Part shown: one piece after another, positions 44,753-54,572 of the stretch | How positions within the stretch are numbered: position 1 is the stretch's first letter | How the letters are laid out: each line of letters begins with the position of its first letter | Source: Lyngbya sp. CCAP 1446/10 | Lineage (GTDB): Bacteria; Cyanobacteriota; Cyanobacteriia; Cyanobacteriales; Microcoleaceae | Assembly: GCF_026130175.1 (NCBI RefSeq) | Contig: NZ_JAIGNI010000148.1 | Coordinates: 1 to 54,572 of the forward strand | DNA length: 54,572 nucleotides | Reading direction: 5' to 3' | Notes under the pieces: generated by a model | The model's database searches: none | Seen by the model: the letters and a program-made list of their open reading frames with translations, nothing else | Told to the model about the DNA's origin: nothing | Position numbers and translations under genes: made by a program

Positions 44753-45550
44753 TTATTTAATAAGTTCTTCTAGTGAGGGAAAAAGTAATTTTTCGGCGCT
44801 GATTTTTTCGCAATCGCAAGGCTGTTGAATGGCGGCAATAGCAGAGACATTACCTAACAGTAAACGGATGCTTTCAATTAATAGTGGTAGAGTTAATAAA
44901 ACGATCGCCCCAGACACCAGCAAGCTAATCAAGCCGTCGGCCCAATTCCAGTGCAGCCAAGCCACGGCGATGGCTGCGACAATTACCCCAACCGAGGAAC
45001 AAATGTCCGCAACTGCGTGCAGAAAGGCGCTTTTAAGGTTGAGGTCGCCGTGACAGCAAGAATGCAGACAAAAAGCATTAATTGAGTTGATGCTTAAACC
45101 GACTATGGCGGTAATTAACATCGGGAGTCCTTCTACTTCGGGAGTTGGGGACAGCAATCGGTCGATCGACTCTACTGCAATCCACAGGGCGATCGCCACT
45201 AAACTGATACTATTAACTAAGGCAGCAATGATTTCTGGGCGATCGGGAATTGGCGATTGTGCGATCGTACAATCTACGGATTTACTTTTGCGTTTGACTG
45301 AGGAGTACCAAGTCGCTGTCAAAGTTATTGCTAAAGCTGCTACATCTGAAAAAACGTGACCCGCATCTGCTAATAGGGACAAACTATGAGAATTAAGTGC
45401 GGCGATTAACTCTGCTACAAAAAAGCTGCTAAGCAGTACCAATGCTGTTTGTAAAAGTCGAATTTTGCCAATTCTGGGATTTATATTCTCGCATTGTGCG
45501 ATATCCTTGGCGTTTTTCGAGTCAAAATTGTCCCTAACTAGAAATGTCAT
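44753..45550 (-). CDS. Cation diffusion facilitator (CDF) metal transporter
   Basis: 265 residues, on the short side. Six membrane segments are visible. HSLSLLADAGHVFSDVAAL (HxxxD, TM2) and SAFLHAVADICSSVGVIV (HxxxD, TM5) are the two metal-site pairs of CDF proteins; the His-rich loop between TM4 and TM5 (CLHSCCHGDLN) fits a Zn/Co/Cd carrier. The cytoplasmic C-terminal domain is reduced to about 30 residues (QQPCDCEKISAEKLL), which contains a CDC pair. Exports a divalent metal in exchange for H+. Divergent from the acetyltransferase gene. Confidence 0.92.
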   Translation of the reverse strand: MTFLVRDNFDSKNAKDIAQCENINPRIGKIRLLQTALVLLSSFFVAELIAALNSHSLSLLADAGHVFSDVAALAITLTATWYSSVKRKSKSVDCTIAQSPIPDRPEIIAALVNSISLVAIALWIAVESIDRLLSPTPEVEGLPMLITAIVGLSINSINAFCLHSCCHGDLNLKSAFLHAVADICSSVGVIVAAIAVAWLHWNWADGLISLLVSGAIVLLTLPLLIESIRLLLGNVSAIAAIQQPCDCEKISAEKLLFPSLEELIK

Positions 45551-45605
45551 GCAGCAGTCCTTAAGGTTAAACTCGATTTTAAATTAAATAATAAATTAAC
45601 TATCA

Positions 45606-46283
45606 GTGACCGATTATATACCAAATACGAACCAAGATCAGGAAAATTTGATCGCAAATTCCCCAAATTCTCAAATAAACGATCGTCCAATTAGCGACAA
45701 TCACGCAAATACTTTGACAGGCGAATCTTTAGTTGATTTGCGCCGCTACGATCAATCAAAGTTCGATCGCGGAAGGCCTGGTTGGCTAATTTTGCTGTGG
45801 TGGTTCGTCCAGGCGATCGCCTTTCCCCTCACTCCACACCCTTGTAATAGCATCAGGAGCGGGCTGTTGCGGTTATTTGGAGCAAAAATAGGTCGAGGTG
45901 CGGTAATTCGCCCCACGGCTCGTTTTACCTATCCGTGGAAAATTGAAATCGGAGACTACAGTTGGATCGGCGACGATGTTGTATTGTACAGTTTGGAGCG
46001 AATTGCGATCGGTAAACACTGCGTCATTTCCCAAAAAAGTTACCTTTGCACCGGCACCCACGACCCTCAAGACCCAGCCTTTGGCTTAATTACAGCATCT
46101 GTGATCATTAATCATGGCGTTTGGATTGCCGCCGACTGCTTCATTGGCCCCGGTGTCGAAATCGGTGCCAACGCTTTAATTGGAGCTCGCAGCAGCGTCT
46201 TTAAAAATATGCCCGCAGGCTTTGTTTGTACGGGTAATCCCTGTCGTCCCCGCTATCAGCGAGAAATTAACCAAAGTTCGTAA
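45606..46283 (+). CDS. WcaF-like left-handed beta-helix acetyltransferase
   Basis: 225 residues with a GTG start (MTDYIPNTNQ). Hexapeptide repeats run from about residue 95 (AKIGRGAVIRPTARF, WKIEIGDYSWIGDDVVLYS, IAIGKHCVISQKSYLCTGTHD) to 210, and the catalytic His lies in GTHDPQDP. WFVQAIAFPLTPHPCNSIRSGLLRLFGA is the WcaF-type N-terminal helix. It O-acetylates sugars of an exported polysaccharide. Similar proteins are annotated HpsU in hormogonium polysaccharide loci, so a link with the two GT2 genes is plausible. The first ~60 residues are unusually polar and may be non-conserved. Confidence 0.88.
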   Translation: MTDYIPNTNQDQENLIANSPNSQINDRPISDNHANTLTGESLVDLRRYDQSKFDRGRPGWLILLWWFVQAIAFPLTPHPCNSIRSGLLRLFGAKIGRGAVIRPTARFTYPWKIEIGDYSWIGDDVVLYSLERIAIGKHCVISQKSYLCTGTHDPQDPAFGLITASVIINHGVWIAADCFIGPGVEIGANALIGARSSVFKNMPAGFVCTGNPCRPRYQREINQSS

Positions 46284-46301
46284 GAGACATTGCACCGGAA
46301 A

Positions 46302-47633
46302 CTAAGCAACTTGACCAACTTGTTGCCGAATTGGAATTTCAATGACAAATTCTACCCCCTTTCCTACTAATACAGGTTTACAGTATAATCTTCCCCCATG
46401 CTTTTCAACGATAATTTGGTAACTGATAGATAACCCCAATCCAGTTCCTTTACCGATAGGTTTAGTGGTAAAAAAGGGGTCAAATAGCTTTGGTTCTATG
46501 GTTTCGCAAACTCCCCGACCGTTGTCACTAATATTAATAGCAACCCAATTTTCGTCAATTACTTTTGTACAAATCTGAATGCGGTTCGGGTGTTGTTTGA
46601 TTTCTGCAAAGGAACGCTGCTGATTAGATTCATCCAAAGCATCAATGGCATTTGAAAGAACATTCATGAACACTTGATTGAGTTGTCCGGCATGGCATTC
46701 TACTGGTGGAAGCTGACTGTACTCTTTTATTAGTTCTATTTCAGGATGCTCTGGTTTTGCTTTTAAACGATGATGCAGAATCGTGAGTGTACTATCAATT
46801 CCTTCATGGATATTTACTGCTTTCACCTCTGCTTCATCCACACGAGAAAAGATTCGCATAGACTTGACAATCTCCTCAATGCGTTGCGTTCCTAAGTTGA
46901 TTGATTTAAGAACTTTGATAAAATCTTCCTCCAAAAAGTCCAGTTCTACTTCATCCATTGCTGATTGAATCCGAGGAGTTGGATTTGGATAATCTTCTTG
47001 ATACAGGTGTAAAACTTTTAATAAGTTTTCCGCGTATTCTTGGGCATAACCCAGATTGCCAGATATGAAATTTATAGGGTTGTTTATTTCATGAGCAATC
47101 CCAGCCGCCATTTGCCCTAAGCCGGACATTTTCTCGCTTTGGATTAACTTAAGTTGCATTTGTTGTGAATCTTCATAGGCTTGGCTGACTTCTAAAACTT
47201 TTTGCTCCAATAAGGTATTTTTTTCTTCTAATTTATCAGCTAGAACATAAAGCTTTAAATGCAGCTTGACGCGAGCTAATACTTCCTCCTGTTGGAAGGG
47301 TTTGGTAATATAATCTACAGCCCCAAGCTTAAAGCCCTCAACTTTATTAGCCGTATCCGAGAGAGCTGTCATAAATATAATGGGAATCTGTTTAGTTTCT
47401 GGATTAGCCTGTAATCGACGACAGGTTTCAAATCCATCAATTTCTGGCATCATGACATCTAGCAAGATTAGATCCGGTAGAGCATATTTGACCCGATCTA
47501 GTGCCATTTTTCCAGATTTCGCGACCCGAACTTCAAATCCTTCCTGACTTAAGGCATCAGATAAGACACCCAAGTTGGCTGAATTATCATCAACTATAAG
47601 AATCGTACCATTGGCTTGAATTGTTGAATTCAT
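46302..47633 (-). CDS. Receiver-histidine kinase (response regulator fused to HK)
   Basis: 443 residues. The receiver domain (about 10-130) has ILIVDDN, phospho-acceptor D59 in LILLDVMMPE, FMTAL and YITKPF (Lys). A coiled coil (about 133-170, KLEEKNTLLEQKVLEVSQAYEDS) leads to the dimerisation domain with H181 in AGIAHEINNPINF. The HATPase has N-box VLSNAIDALDE, G1 ISDNGRGV, and G2 KGTGLGLSISYQI. It is the typical cyanobacterial orphan HK fed by a hybrid kinase. Located 5 bp downstream of the large hybrid kinase, so the two form an operon and probably a phosphorelay. Confidence 0.93.
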   Translation of the reverse strand: MNSTIQANGTILIVDDNSANLGVLSDALSQEGFEVRVAKSGKMALDRVKYALPDLILLDVMMPEIDGFETCRRLQANPETKQIPIIFMTALSDTANKVEGFKLGAVDYITKPFQQEEVLARVKLHLKLYVLADKLEEKNTLLEQKVLEVSQAYEDSQQMQLKLIQSEKMSGLGQMAAGIAHEINNPINFISGNLGYAQEYAENLLKVLHLYQEDYPNPTPRIQSAMDEVELDFLEEDFIKVLKSINLGTQRIEEIVKSMRIFSRVDEAEVKAVNIHEGIDSTLTILHHRLKAKPEHPEIELIKEYSQLPPVECHAGQLNQVFMNVLSNAIDALDESNQQRSFAEIKQHPNRIQICTKVIDENWVAINISDNGRGVCETIEPKLFDPFFTTKPIGKGTGLGLSISYQIIVEKHGGRLYCKPVLVGKGVEFVIEIPIRQQVGQVA

Positions 47634-47638
47634 AGACC

Positions 47639-50600
47639 TTACTTGTAGGAGTGAATAAACGTTAAAATCTCTTCGTCTTGAAAGTCCTTTGCCATCTGAT
47701 GCAATTTTTTAGCAAAGGGAATGTATTTGGGATCTATTTCTTCAAGTAATACCGCCTGTTTAACTATTTCTAGGAAATTGCCTTTCATCGCCAGCTCGTA
47801 TAGGATTTCCATTTCTGTAGCAGGCGGGGAAATTAGCTCAGTGGTGTCTGAGGCGATCGCCAGTGGAGCTTCATTGGCTTCGTAAACCCATTCCAAATCA
47901 AGATACTTTTGCAATTTTTCCAGGAGTTCCGTGGCTTGAACAGGTTTGGGAATAAAGGTGTTGCCTCCTGCTTCTAAACTTCTGTATTGATCGGTTTCAA
48001 ATACGCTGGCAGAAGAGACAATAATCACGATGTCTTTGAAATTTTCCGAGTCTCGAACCCGCTTAATCAGCTCGTAGCCATCTAGTTCGGGCATTAATAG
48101 GTCGGTAACGATTAAATCGGGCTGCACCTCTACAATTTTTTCCCAGCCTTCTTGCCCATCGTTGGCTTCAGACACCTCAAAGCCGATCGGACTAAGCAAA
48201 TTGCTAATTACTGAACGGTTAGCCCATTTGTCATCGATCACCACAATTTTAGGTTGGCGGTCTTTGATGCCGATTATCTGCCCGCGATGGTCGATTTGAG
48301 ACGTTTTCACCCATTCCTCGGCTTGATACAGATCGACATCAAACCAGAAAATACTGCCAACATTCATCTCACTTTGAACCTGAATGGTACTACCCATTAA
48401 TTCTACAATCCTTTTGCTAATTGCCAATCCCAGCCCCGTGCCTTCCGTCTGCCGTCTGCGATCTCCTACCTGCTCGAAGGGCTGAAAGATAGCTTGGAGT
48501 TGATCTTGGGCAATGCCGGTACCTGTATCGCGTATTTCAAAGCGAATTTTTTCTTCTGTGGCAAAACTGACTATAAAAGTGACAGTGCCCTCATCCGTAA
48601 ATTTAATAGCGTTGCTTAAAAGATTAATTAACACTTGTCGCAAGCGTTTTTCATCTGCACGAATGCCGATCGGGAGTTCGGGACTTGATGGAAAATGGAA
48701 GTCAATTCCCTTAATTTCAGCTCGGATGCGACACATCTCTGCTACACCTTGCAGGAAGGCTGGGAAATGAAAATCGGTGGGCTGGAGTTCCACTTTCTGT
48801 GCTTCAATCTTCGACAAATCGAGAATGTCATTGATTAAGGTTAATAAATGGGAACCGCACTGATAAATGACATCAATGCGCGATCGCTCTTCTTCATTCA
48901 AGACTTTGGAACGCTGAAGAATCTGCGCGTATCCCATGATGCCATTCAGGGGAGTCCGCAATTCGTGGCTCATGTTAGCAAGGAATTCACTTTTTGCCCG
49001 ATTAGCTGCTTCTGCGGCTTCCTTGGCTTTTGCCATTAGGAATTCTGCTTGTTTGCGATCGTGGATATCGGTGCAAGTGCCAACCCACTCGCGAATGCTG
49101 CCATCTTCATTCAGAATGGGTACCCCTCTAACTTGAAAATAACGATAGTTTCCATCTGCTCCCCGAATCCGATATTCTATGTCATACAGGCTTTTCGTTT
49201 GCACTGCTTCCATCCACACCTGAGCCGTTCGTTCGCGATCGTCCGAGTGAATTGTATCTAACCAGCCCAAACCAACCACCTCAGCTACGGTTTGTCCAGT
49301 ATAAGCTCTCCAAGTTGGTAAATCGGGCGATCGCCCTTCAGAATCGGCTGTCCAGACAATTTGGGACGTGGCAAGGATTAGCGATCGATAGCGTTCTTCG
49401 CTTTGTTTTATAGCATCTTCTGCTTGTTTGCGATCGTGGATATCGATGCAAGTGCCAACCCACTCCCGGATGCTGCCATCTTCATTCAGAATTGGCACAC
49501 CTCTACATTGAAAATAACGATAGTTTCTATCCGCCCCTCGGATTCGATATTCTATGTCATACAGGCTTTTAGTTCGCAATGCTTCCATCCAGACTTGAAC
49601 CGTTCGTTCGCGATCGTCCGGGTGCATTACATCTAACCAGCCAGAACCAGCCACTTCCGCTTCGGTTTGTCCAGTATAAGCTCTCCAACTCTGTAAATCA
49701 GTGCCTTGCCCCTCAGCATCCGTCGCCCAGACAATTTGAGATGTGGCAGCGATGAGCGATCGATAACGTTCTTCACTTTGTTTTAGAGCATCTTCGGCTT
49801 GTTTGCGATCGGTAATATCTCGTGTTGTGGCGATGATGCCGAGGATATTGCCATTAGTATCCCGCCAAGGAGATTTTGTAGTGAAAAAAGTCGCGGTTTT
49901 TTCACCGCCAGAGACATCTTCCTCGTAACTCTCAGTGATTCCTGCTGCCATGATTTGGCGCTCTTTTGCCATCATTTCATGGGCAGTGTCAGGCGGCAGT
50001 AATTCCAAATCATTCTTGCCGATGATTTCCTCAATTGGCTTGCCTAGGAAGTTTGCCAAAGTGGAGTTGATGGCAACATAACGCCCTTCCCGATCTTTAA
50101 CAACAATTATGTCTGGCGTACTTTCCAAAATAGAGTTTAGCAGTGCGTTACGATCGCGCAGTGCAGCCTCCTGTTCGCGCAGCTCTTCTTCAGCTTTTTT
50201 GCGATCGCGAATATCCCGCACAATAGTGGAAATAAACTCGACTTCGCCCGCTTCCGTTTTGTGAACGATCAAAACCTGGGAGACTGGAATTTCTTGCCCA
50301 TCGCGTGACAATAATAGAGTTTCACCAGCCCAGCTACCCTCTCGTAAAGCGGTGGAAAAGGCTTCGTCGTGAAATTTTGCCGTTACCGAGGGAGCTAACA
50401 CAGAATCTAGACTAAACGGCGATCGTGCTTCCTCTGGAGACATCCCCAGCATTTCCTGTCCGGCTTGGTTGAGATAGACGTTATGCCCAGCCGCATCACA
50501 AACTCCTACTAAGTCGGAAGTTGCTTCCAAAATTGCCGTAAGTCGTGCCTGCTTTTGTTCTGCCCGCTTGCGATCGCTAATTTCAATCACAATGACACCC

Positions 50601-50992
50601 ACACCAAAAACCCTGCCATTTTCATCCACCAAAGGATAGTAAGATGTTTCCCAGTAGCGGAGGATGCCTGGTTGTTTCGGCGTTTCACCCGCTACTTCAT
50701 AGTCGAGAATTGGCTTGCCCGTATCCAGAATCCCTTGCAGCATTGGTTCCAGAGTCGGAGCCAAGTCGGGCAGCATTTCACCCAGCGACCTACCAATATG
50801 GTCTGCCACAGGAATGCCATTGATCTGGGCCAGAACTTCGTTAATTGAGACGTACCGAAGTTGGCTGTCATAAATCATCATTCCGGCGTTGGCACCTGCA
50901 AAAAAAGCCTCGAAGTGAGCCTGTCGCAATACCTCTGCTGTTGTGTTCTCTTGCTGTGGCGGTTGGGTTTTGTCTGGTGGGAATTTGCTCAT
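47639..50992 (-). CDS. Multi-PAS hybrid histidine kinase with receiver domain
   Basis: 1117 residues, soluble with no membrane segment. Five PAS domains with PAC tails run from about 28 to 660 (PAS4 and PAS5, about 410-530 and 535-660, are near-identical). HisKA has H676 in [16 protein letters not shown]; the HATPase has [24 protein letters not shown] and [10 protein letters not shown] receiver domain follows with D964 in [16 protein letters not shown] and KPVQ. The final 80 residues are helical. No haem or chromophore-specific motif (for example NCRFLQ) is seen, so the stimulus is unknown. It is predicted to phosphorylate itself and then the D59 receiver of the next gene. Confidence 0.93.
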   Translation of the reverse strand: MSKFPPDKTQPPQQENTTAEVLRQAHFEAFFAGANAGMMIYDSQLRYVSINEVLAQINGIPVADHIGRSLGEMLPDLAPTLEPMLQGILDTGKPILDYEVAGETPKQPGILRYWETSYYPLVDENGRVFGVGVIVIEISDRKRAEQKQARLTAILEATSDLVGVCDAAGHNVYLNQAGQEMLGMSPEEARSPFSLDSVLAPSVTAKFHDEAFSTALREGSWAGETLLLSRDGQEIPVSQVLIVHKTEAGEVEFISTIVRDIRDRKKAEEELREQEAALRDRNALLNSILESTPDIIVVKDREGRYVAINSTLANFLGKPIEEIIGKNDLELLPPDTAHEMMAKERQIMAAGITESYEEDVSGGEKTATFFTTKSPWRDTNGNILGIIATTRDITDRKQAEDALKQSEERYRSLIAATSQIVWATDAEGQGTDLQSWRAYTGQTEAEVAGSGWLDVMHPDDRERTVQVWMEALRTKSLYDIEYRIRGADRNYRYFQCRGVPILNEDGSIREWVGTCIDIHDRKQAEDAIKQSEERYRSLILATSQIVWTADSEGRSPDLPTWRAYTGQTVAEVVGLGWLDTIHSDDRERTAQVWMEAVQTKSLYDIEYRIRGADGNYRYFQVRGVPILNEDGSIREWVGTCTDIHDRKQAEFLMAKAKEAAEAANRAKSEFLANMSHELRTPLNGIMGYAQILQRSKVLNEEERSRIDVIYQCGSHLLTLINDILDLSKIEAQKVELQPTDFHFPAFLQGVAEMCRIRAEIKGIDFHFPSSPELPIGIRADEKRLRQVLINLLSNAIKFTDEGTVTFIVSFATEEKIRFEIRDTGTGIAQDQLQAIFQPFEQVGDRRRQTEGTGLGLAISKRIVELMGSTIQVQSEMNVGSIFWFDVDLYQAEEWVKTSQIDHRGQIIGIKDRQPKIVVIDDKWANRSVISNLLSPIGFEVSEANDGQEGWEKIVEVQPDLIVTDLLMPELDGYELIKRVRDSENFKDIVIIVSSASVFETDQYRSLEAGGNTFIPKPVQATELLEKLQKYLDLEWVYEANEAPLAIASDTTELISPPATEMEILYELAMKGNFLEIVKQAVLLEEIDPKYIPFAKKLHQMAKDFQDEEILTFIHSYK

Positions 50993-51810
50993 GTTGGCTC
51001 GTGCATTTCAGCTTTTATTCTACAACTTGTGTCCAATTGGGCGATCGCAAGGTTTTCATTCCCTCCTATTTGGGTACTGAAGAAAACGTTCAGTAGGGCG
51101 ATCGTTAGGCTTTCAATCTGCGATATTCTGTATCCCTTGCGACACTATTTCCCTTAATTCTTCGGATGTATCGCCAAGTATTTCTATTTCTCATCAATTC
51201 TATTCCTAATCAATCCTATCGGTAGAACATTAGTGACAACATCAGCTAGGGAAGCGTTTGTCAATCAGCAATTATGCTCATAATTTACTCAGATTGGGCG
51301 GGGGGAAACTAAGATTTGGGCGATCGGGCAATTCTGGCGATCGGCATATTTATGCCCACCCACCCCCAAATCGCCAATTTTCTACTCCTAAACAAGCAGT
51401 ATTTTAAGTAAAATTACGGATTGACAAATGTGATTGAGTTATAGTTTTTCCCCCATGTCGGTAGAATGTCAAGTATTCTTGGAACGTTATCAATTTTAGC
51501 TATATCCGTTAAATTTTCACTTAAATAGACACAAAACAGACGCAACTAGCAGAGTAATAGCAATATCTCTCCCACCAGTTAAACTCATTGTAATACTTGG
51601 ATATTTGACTTGTCCACTTAAAGAGTCATTGCATAACCCCTGCTTAAATTGATAACGGGACTTCAAAAAAAAATTAGTGGAGATTATGATAAAATCCAAT
51701 AAAATTAATGTTGACTAAAGTTAGTAGAGTGATATCTTTAGCAGTAGATGAGTCTGCTCTCGGATCGCGAAAAAGTGGCACACTAACCGCAGGCCTGCGA
51801 AGACCAGGTA

Positions 51811-51856
51811 TAGCAGTTGACAGTTGACAGTTGACAGTTGACAATTGACAGTTTTT
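51811..51856. repeat. TTGACAG heptamers
   Basis: About five copies of GTTGACA/ATTGACA, the same unit found in the 19633 element. Confidence 0.85.
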
Positions 51857-52094
51857 AGACGGGCATCAAACCGTTGATGCTACAAGGGTCATGGATCTAT
51901 TCATGAGCTTATTTCTGTCCTTACCAATGTTGGGGTTGCTATATCTAAAAAATTGGCAATAGGGAGAACTGCGTAGTATGAGGAACCACATCTCTATGTA
52001 ACGAATTCACTTTTTTTACCCTAAAAATAGGTTAAAATTTATGATTACGAGTTCAGTATTTTATTTTTACATTGGGTACTGAGGACTTGATTTT

Positions 52095-52224
52095 TTACCA
52101 GAAAGAATTGGTTTAAAGCCGGAACCCTTCTAGGGAGAAATTAAAAGAAGAATATTTATTACTCCAATCCTCTTCCTTCCATATAGAGGTCGCTATCAAC
52201 TGTCAACTGTCAACTGTTAACTGA
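52095..52224. repeat. Dispersed non-coding element, copy 2
   Basis: Inverted copy of 19633-19765, containing CCAGAAAGAATTGGTTTAAAG and TAGAGGTCGCTATCAACTG and ending in TCAACTG heptamers. Its right end is 16 bp before the MscS start codon, so it overlaps that gene's leader and probably its promoter. Confidence 0.85.
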
Positions 52225-52240
52225 ATACTCCCCTTCAAAA

Positions 52241-53752
52241 ATGACCACACAAAAAACTTTAGTGCCTGAATTTGAATTGTATACAATACAAGAAGAAGTA
52301 TTGACACAGGTCTCGAAAATATTTACCGCTACCCTATTTAAAATAGGTGAAAATCCTGTATCCTTGCAGTCCCTGGTGGAACTGATTGTATTGTTTATGG
52401 CTATCCTTGTGATAGCACGATTTTTTACAAACTTTCTCAAGGAACGCTTGTTAGTCAGACTAGGAATTGACGAGGGAAATCGGGAAGCGATCGCAGTAAT
52501 TATTGGGTATTTAATAGTAGCTTTGGGTGTGATAGTCGCCATCCAAAGCATCGGATTCAACCTCGCTTCTTTTGCAGTAGTTGCGGGGGGATTGGGAGTC
52601 GGAATTGGCTTCGGAATCCAAGATTTAACAACTAATTTCGTCAGTGGCTTAACGCTGCTTTTAGACAGGCCTGTGAAAGTCGGAGACTTTGTGGAATTAG
52701 AAGGATTAATGGGAATCGTCAAAAAAATCTCGATTCGATCGACCATCATCCAAACCACTGAGGACTCCAGCGTCATAGTTCCCAACAGCAAAATGATTAG
52801 CAACAAAATTGTTAACTGGAGTTACGAAAACTCGCTACTCTGTTTGCGAGTTCCCGTAGAAGTAGCCGAGAATAGTAACCCGCTGTTAGTGACAGAAACT
52901 CTGTTAAATATTGCTTACGCAGAAGCGGGAGTTTTATACGAACCGCATCCGAAAGTATTGTTTGTCGAGTTTGGTGATGATAGTTTTAAATTTGAACTTT
53001 TAGTTTGGACGGACAGGCCGACTGAAAGAGAAGTAATTAAAAGTTCTTTGAATTTTGCAATTGAATACAATTTTCGCCAGCAAAAAATCGAATTTCCGTT
53101 CAATGACAGAGAAATTTATTTGCAAAACCCCGAAGTTCTGTTATCAATCTTCAACAAAAAAGAAACTGCAATTGACCTCCCGAACAGTTACTATAAAAAT
53201 GAGCAAAAACAGCCAATTTTTGCAGAGAAACTGCAAAAGCCATCGTCCCTTAGCTGTTTGCTGCGAGAGGTGGAATACTTTGAAAATCTGACTGATCTTG
53301 AATTGCGGCAATTGATTGAAGTTGGATACCGCAAACGGCTGCGATCGCAAGAATATTTGTTTCACGAAAACGACCCCGGAGATGCTTTTTACATGATTCT
53401 TTCAGGTTCAGTAGAAGTTTTTGTAGAAGCTATTGACAAACATCTGAATAACCTCGGTACTGGTCAGTTTTTAGGGGAACTTTCTTTGATGTTGGGAATC
53501 CCCAGAACTGCTTCGGTAAGAGCTTTGGAAGAAACAATTTTGTTTGCGATTAATAAAGAAGGTTTCCAAAAAGTTTTAACGGAACGACCGGATTTATCGG
53601 AGCAGATTATTCAAGAAATAGTCAAACACAAAGAAGAGTTAAGCGAGAGACAGCAGCAACTTCGAGAAATGGAATTAGTAGATGCAGATGAAGATAATGA
53701 AAATCCTGTAGAATGGGTGAGGGAACGGCTGAAAAAATTATTTAATATTTGA
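52241..53752 (+). CDS. MscS-family mechanosensitive channel with a cyclic-nucleotide-binding domain
   Basis: 503 residues. Hydrophobic segments at about 43-66 (LVELIVLFMAILVIARFF) and 87-105 precede the pore helix VVAGGLGVGIGFGIQDLTTNFVSG (the glycine/alanine TM3 of MscS). The beta-domain follows (LLDRPVKVGDFVEL, VVPNSKMISNKIVNWS). Residues about 335-460 form a CNBD (FHENDPGDAFYMILSGSVEVFV and GQFLGELSLMLGIPRTASVRAL, with the GE...RTAS phosphate cassette). The last 40 residues are charged. Channel gating by a cyclic nucleotide is inferred. The dispersed element directly precedes the gene. Confidence 0.92.
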   Translation: MTTQKTLVPEFELYTIQEEVLTQVSKIFTATLFKIGENPVSLQSLVELIVLFMAILVIARFFTNFLKERLLVRLGIDEGNREAIAVIIGYLIVALGVIVAIQSIGFNLASFAVVAGGLGVGIGFGIQDLTTNFVSGLTLLLDRPVKVGDFVELEGLMGIVKKISIRSTIIQTTEDSSVIVPNSKMISNKIVNWSYENSLLCLRVPVEVAENSNPLLVTETLLNIAYAEAGVLYEPHPKVLFVEFGDDSFKFELLVWTDRPTEREVIKSSLNFAIEYNFRQQKIEFPFNDREIYLQNPEVLLSIFNKKETAIDLPNSYYKNEQKQPIFAEKLQKPSSLSCLLREVEYFENLTDLELRQLIEVGYRKRLRSQEYLFHENDPGDAFYMILSGSVEVFVEAIDKHLNNLGTGQFLGELSLMLGIPRTASVRALEETILFAINKEGFQKVLTERPDLSEQIIQEIVKHKEELSERQQQLREMELVDADEDNENPVEWVRERLKKLFNI

Positions 53753-53762
53753 AATAATTTAT

Positions 53763-54421
53763 ATGACGCGATTCATTCACGATCTATTTGCCAAAGAATA
53801 CCTGGAGGAATTTCTCTCGCCGATCGGAACTGTCGATATCGGCAAAGATGTGAGTTCCGAAGTCCGAGAAATTGATGTTTATTTCACTCCCGGCACCGCC
53901 ATCCCTGAATACTCGGAAACGCTGGGTTGCTGGGTAAAATGGCAAGCACGACGGCAATGTTTGAACCTTTTCGGAATCCGGCAAGTGTCACCGAAATTTG
54001 TAGCTGTCTGGGCAAATTATTGGACGTGCGCGGCGAATTGGAACGAAAATTCAGACGAGAAAATACTCGGTATGATGACGATCAATTGCCGAGGCTGTGG
54101 ATTCTGATGCCCACAGCATCGAAAGCTGTGGTAGATAGTTTTAATGCGATACCGGATACTGAGAATTGGTTGCCGGAAATCTATTTTTTGGGGGCATCGT
54201 TACGCACTGCGATTGTGGCGATTCACCAGTTGCCGGAAACTCCCGAAACCCTGTGGTTGAGGATTTTAGGCAAAGGGGGAGTGCAGCAGCGTGCCATCGC
54301 CCAATTGACGGCTTTAGCTGTGGACGATCCGTTACGGATTATTGCGCTAGAATTACTTTATCGGCTACAGTCAAATTTAGCTAAACAGACGGGAATCCCC
54401 ACACTATATCGCTTCGATTAG
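53763..54421 (+). pseudogene. Conserved cyanobacterial protein, frameshifted
   Basis: The first frame gives MTRFIHDLFAKEYLEEFLSP and continues to TPGTAIPEYSETLG; after about 53926 the protein continues in the +2 frame as LLGKMASTTAMFEPF... to YRFD at 54421. Joined, they make a plausible protein of about 220 residues. The break sits at GCTGGGTTGCTGGG: a single missing T (GGTTTG) would restore ETLGLLGKMA. The family looks like the cyanobacterial proteins with LWILMPTASK and YFLGASLRTAIVAIHQLPET, which I would place near the Rpn/PD-(D/E)XK transposase-like group only tentatively. Ten bases after the MscS gene. Confidence 0.75.
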
Positions 54422-54572
54422 TGTGGGATGAAAGACGCGGTGAGGCGAGGATTCCACCTGTCAACCCACTCAAAACTATGTTTTGACCGATGACGGGTGG
54501 ATGACGAGGCGAACAAATTATTTTATTCGACTTTTTTCAACCATTTCTGTCGACCGTTGAGATTTGGCAATA

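Larger units (their letters stand above)
50993..52240. other. 1.25-kb intergenic region
   Basis: No gene. A possible promoter TTGACT-16-TATCTT occurs at about 51712-51739; the TTGACAG heptamer block is at about 51811-51856; the dispersed element copy 2 occupies 52095-52224 up to the MscS gene. The rest shows nothing recognisable. Confidence 0.45.

Overview
The window looks like chromosome of a filamentous, non-model cyanobacterium of the Microcoleus/Oscillatoria/Phormidium type. The evidence is the dense GCGATCGC (HIP1) octamers, many heptanucleotide tandem repeats between genes, a group I intron in a tRNA gene, and cyanobacterial gene families (AMIN-domain amidase, ABC1 kinase, DUF4870, Uma2, DUF433/DUF5615 pairs, large PAS hybrid kinases). 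No transposase, phage gene, CRISPR array or rRNA is visible. The genus is an inference.

Layout. 1-10 kb is accessory: a small RTX protein, a STAND-type NTPase with a TPR tail, two unrecognised minus-strand genes, two toxin-antitoxin pairs (the first toxin carries an in-frame stop) and a small protein with a structured leader. These genes are separated by palindromic repeats of two families (A, the 'GTTGAAACCGCG' element; B, the 'AAACCGGGTTTTT' element). 10.4-23.7 kb is housekeeping: prfC, a DUF4870 membrane protein, a nucleotide-transporter-like/HEAT protein with a separate cyclic-nucleotide-binding protein, infC, an alpha/beta hydrolase, then a cell-wall pair (AMIN amidase and glutamate racemase murI) and a NYN-domain ribonuclease.

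23.8-24.2 kb holds a tRNA-Asn(GUU) gene split in its anticodon by a 302-nt group I intron. A 1.7-kb array of eight tandem repeats follows; four units contain exact matches to the HLR1 (RpaB) site consensus. Next comes a 7.3-kb gene for a giant RTX metalloprotease (M10/serralysin-like) ending in a strong terminator. 33.8-38.6 kb is accessory again: a UDG-like protein, a Uma2 nuclease, an attC-like site beside an unknown membrane protein, and a VWA protein. 38.7-46.3 kb carries an ABC1/UbiB kinase, cobU, two family-2 glycosyltransferases, a CDF metal transporter and a WcaF-like acetyltransferase, which look like surface-polysaccharide functions. 46.3-51 kb is a two-gene phosphorelay with an 1117-residue multi-PAS hybrid kinase. 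52.2-54.4 kb has an MscS channel fused to a cyclic-nucleotide-binding domain and a frameshifted conserved gene.

The strongest things to check are the tRNA-Asn intron, the HLR1-bearing array, the attC-like site, the MITE pair, the inverted non-coding element pair, and murI, whose N-terminus is encoded by a heptanucleotide microsatellite. The last 150 bases (54422-54572) show nothing I recognise.
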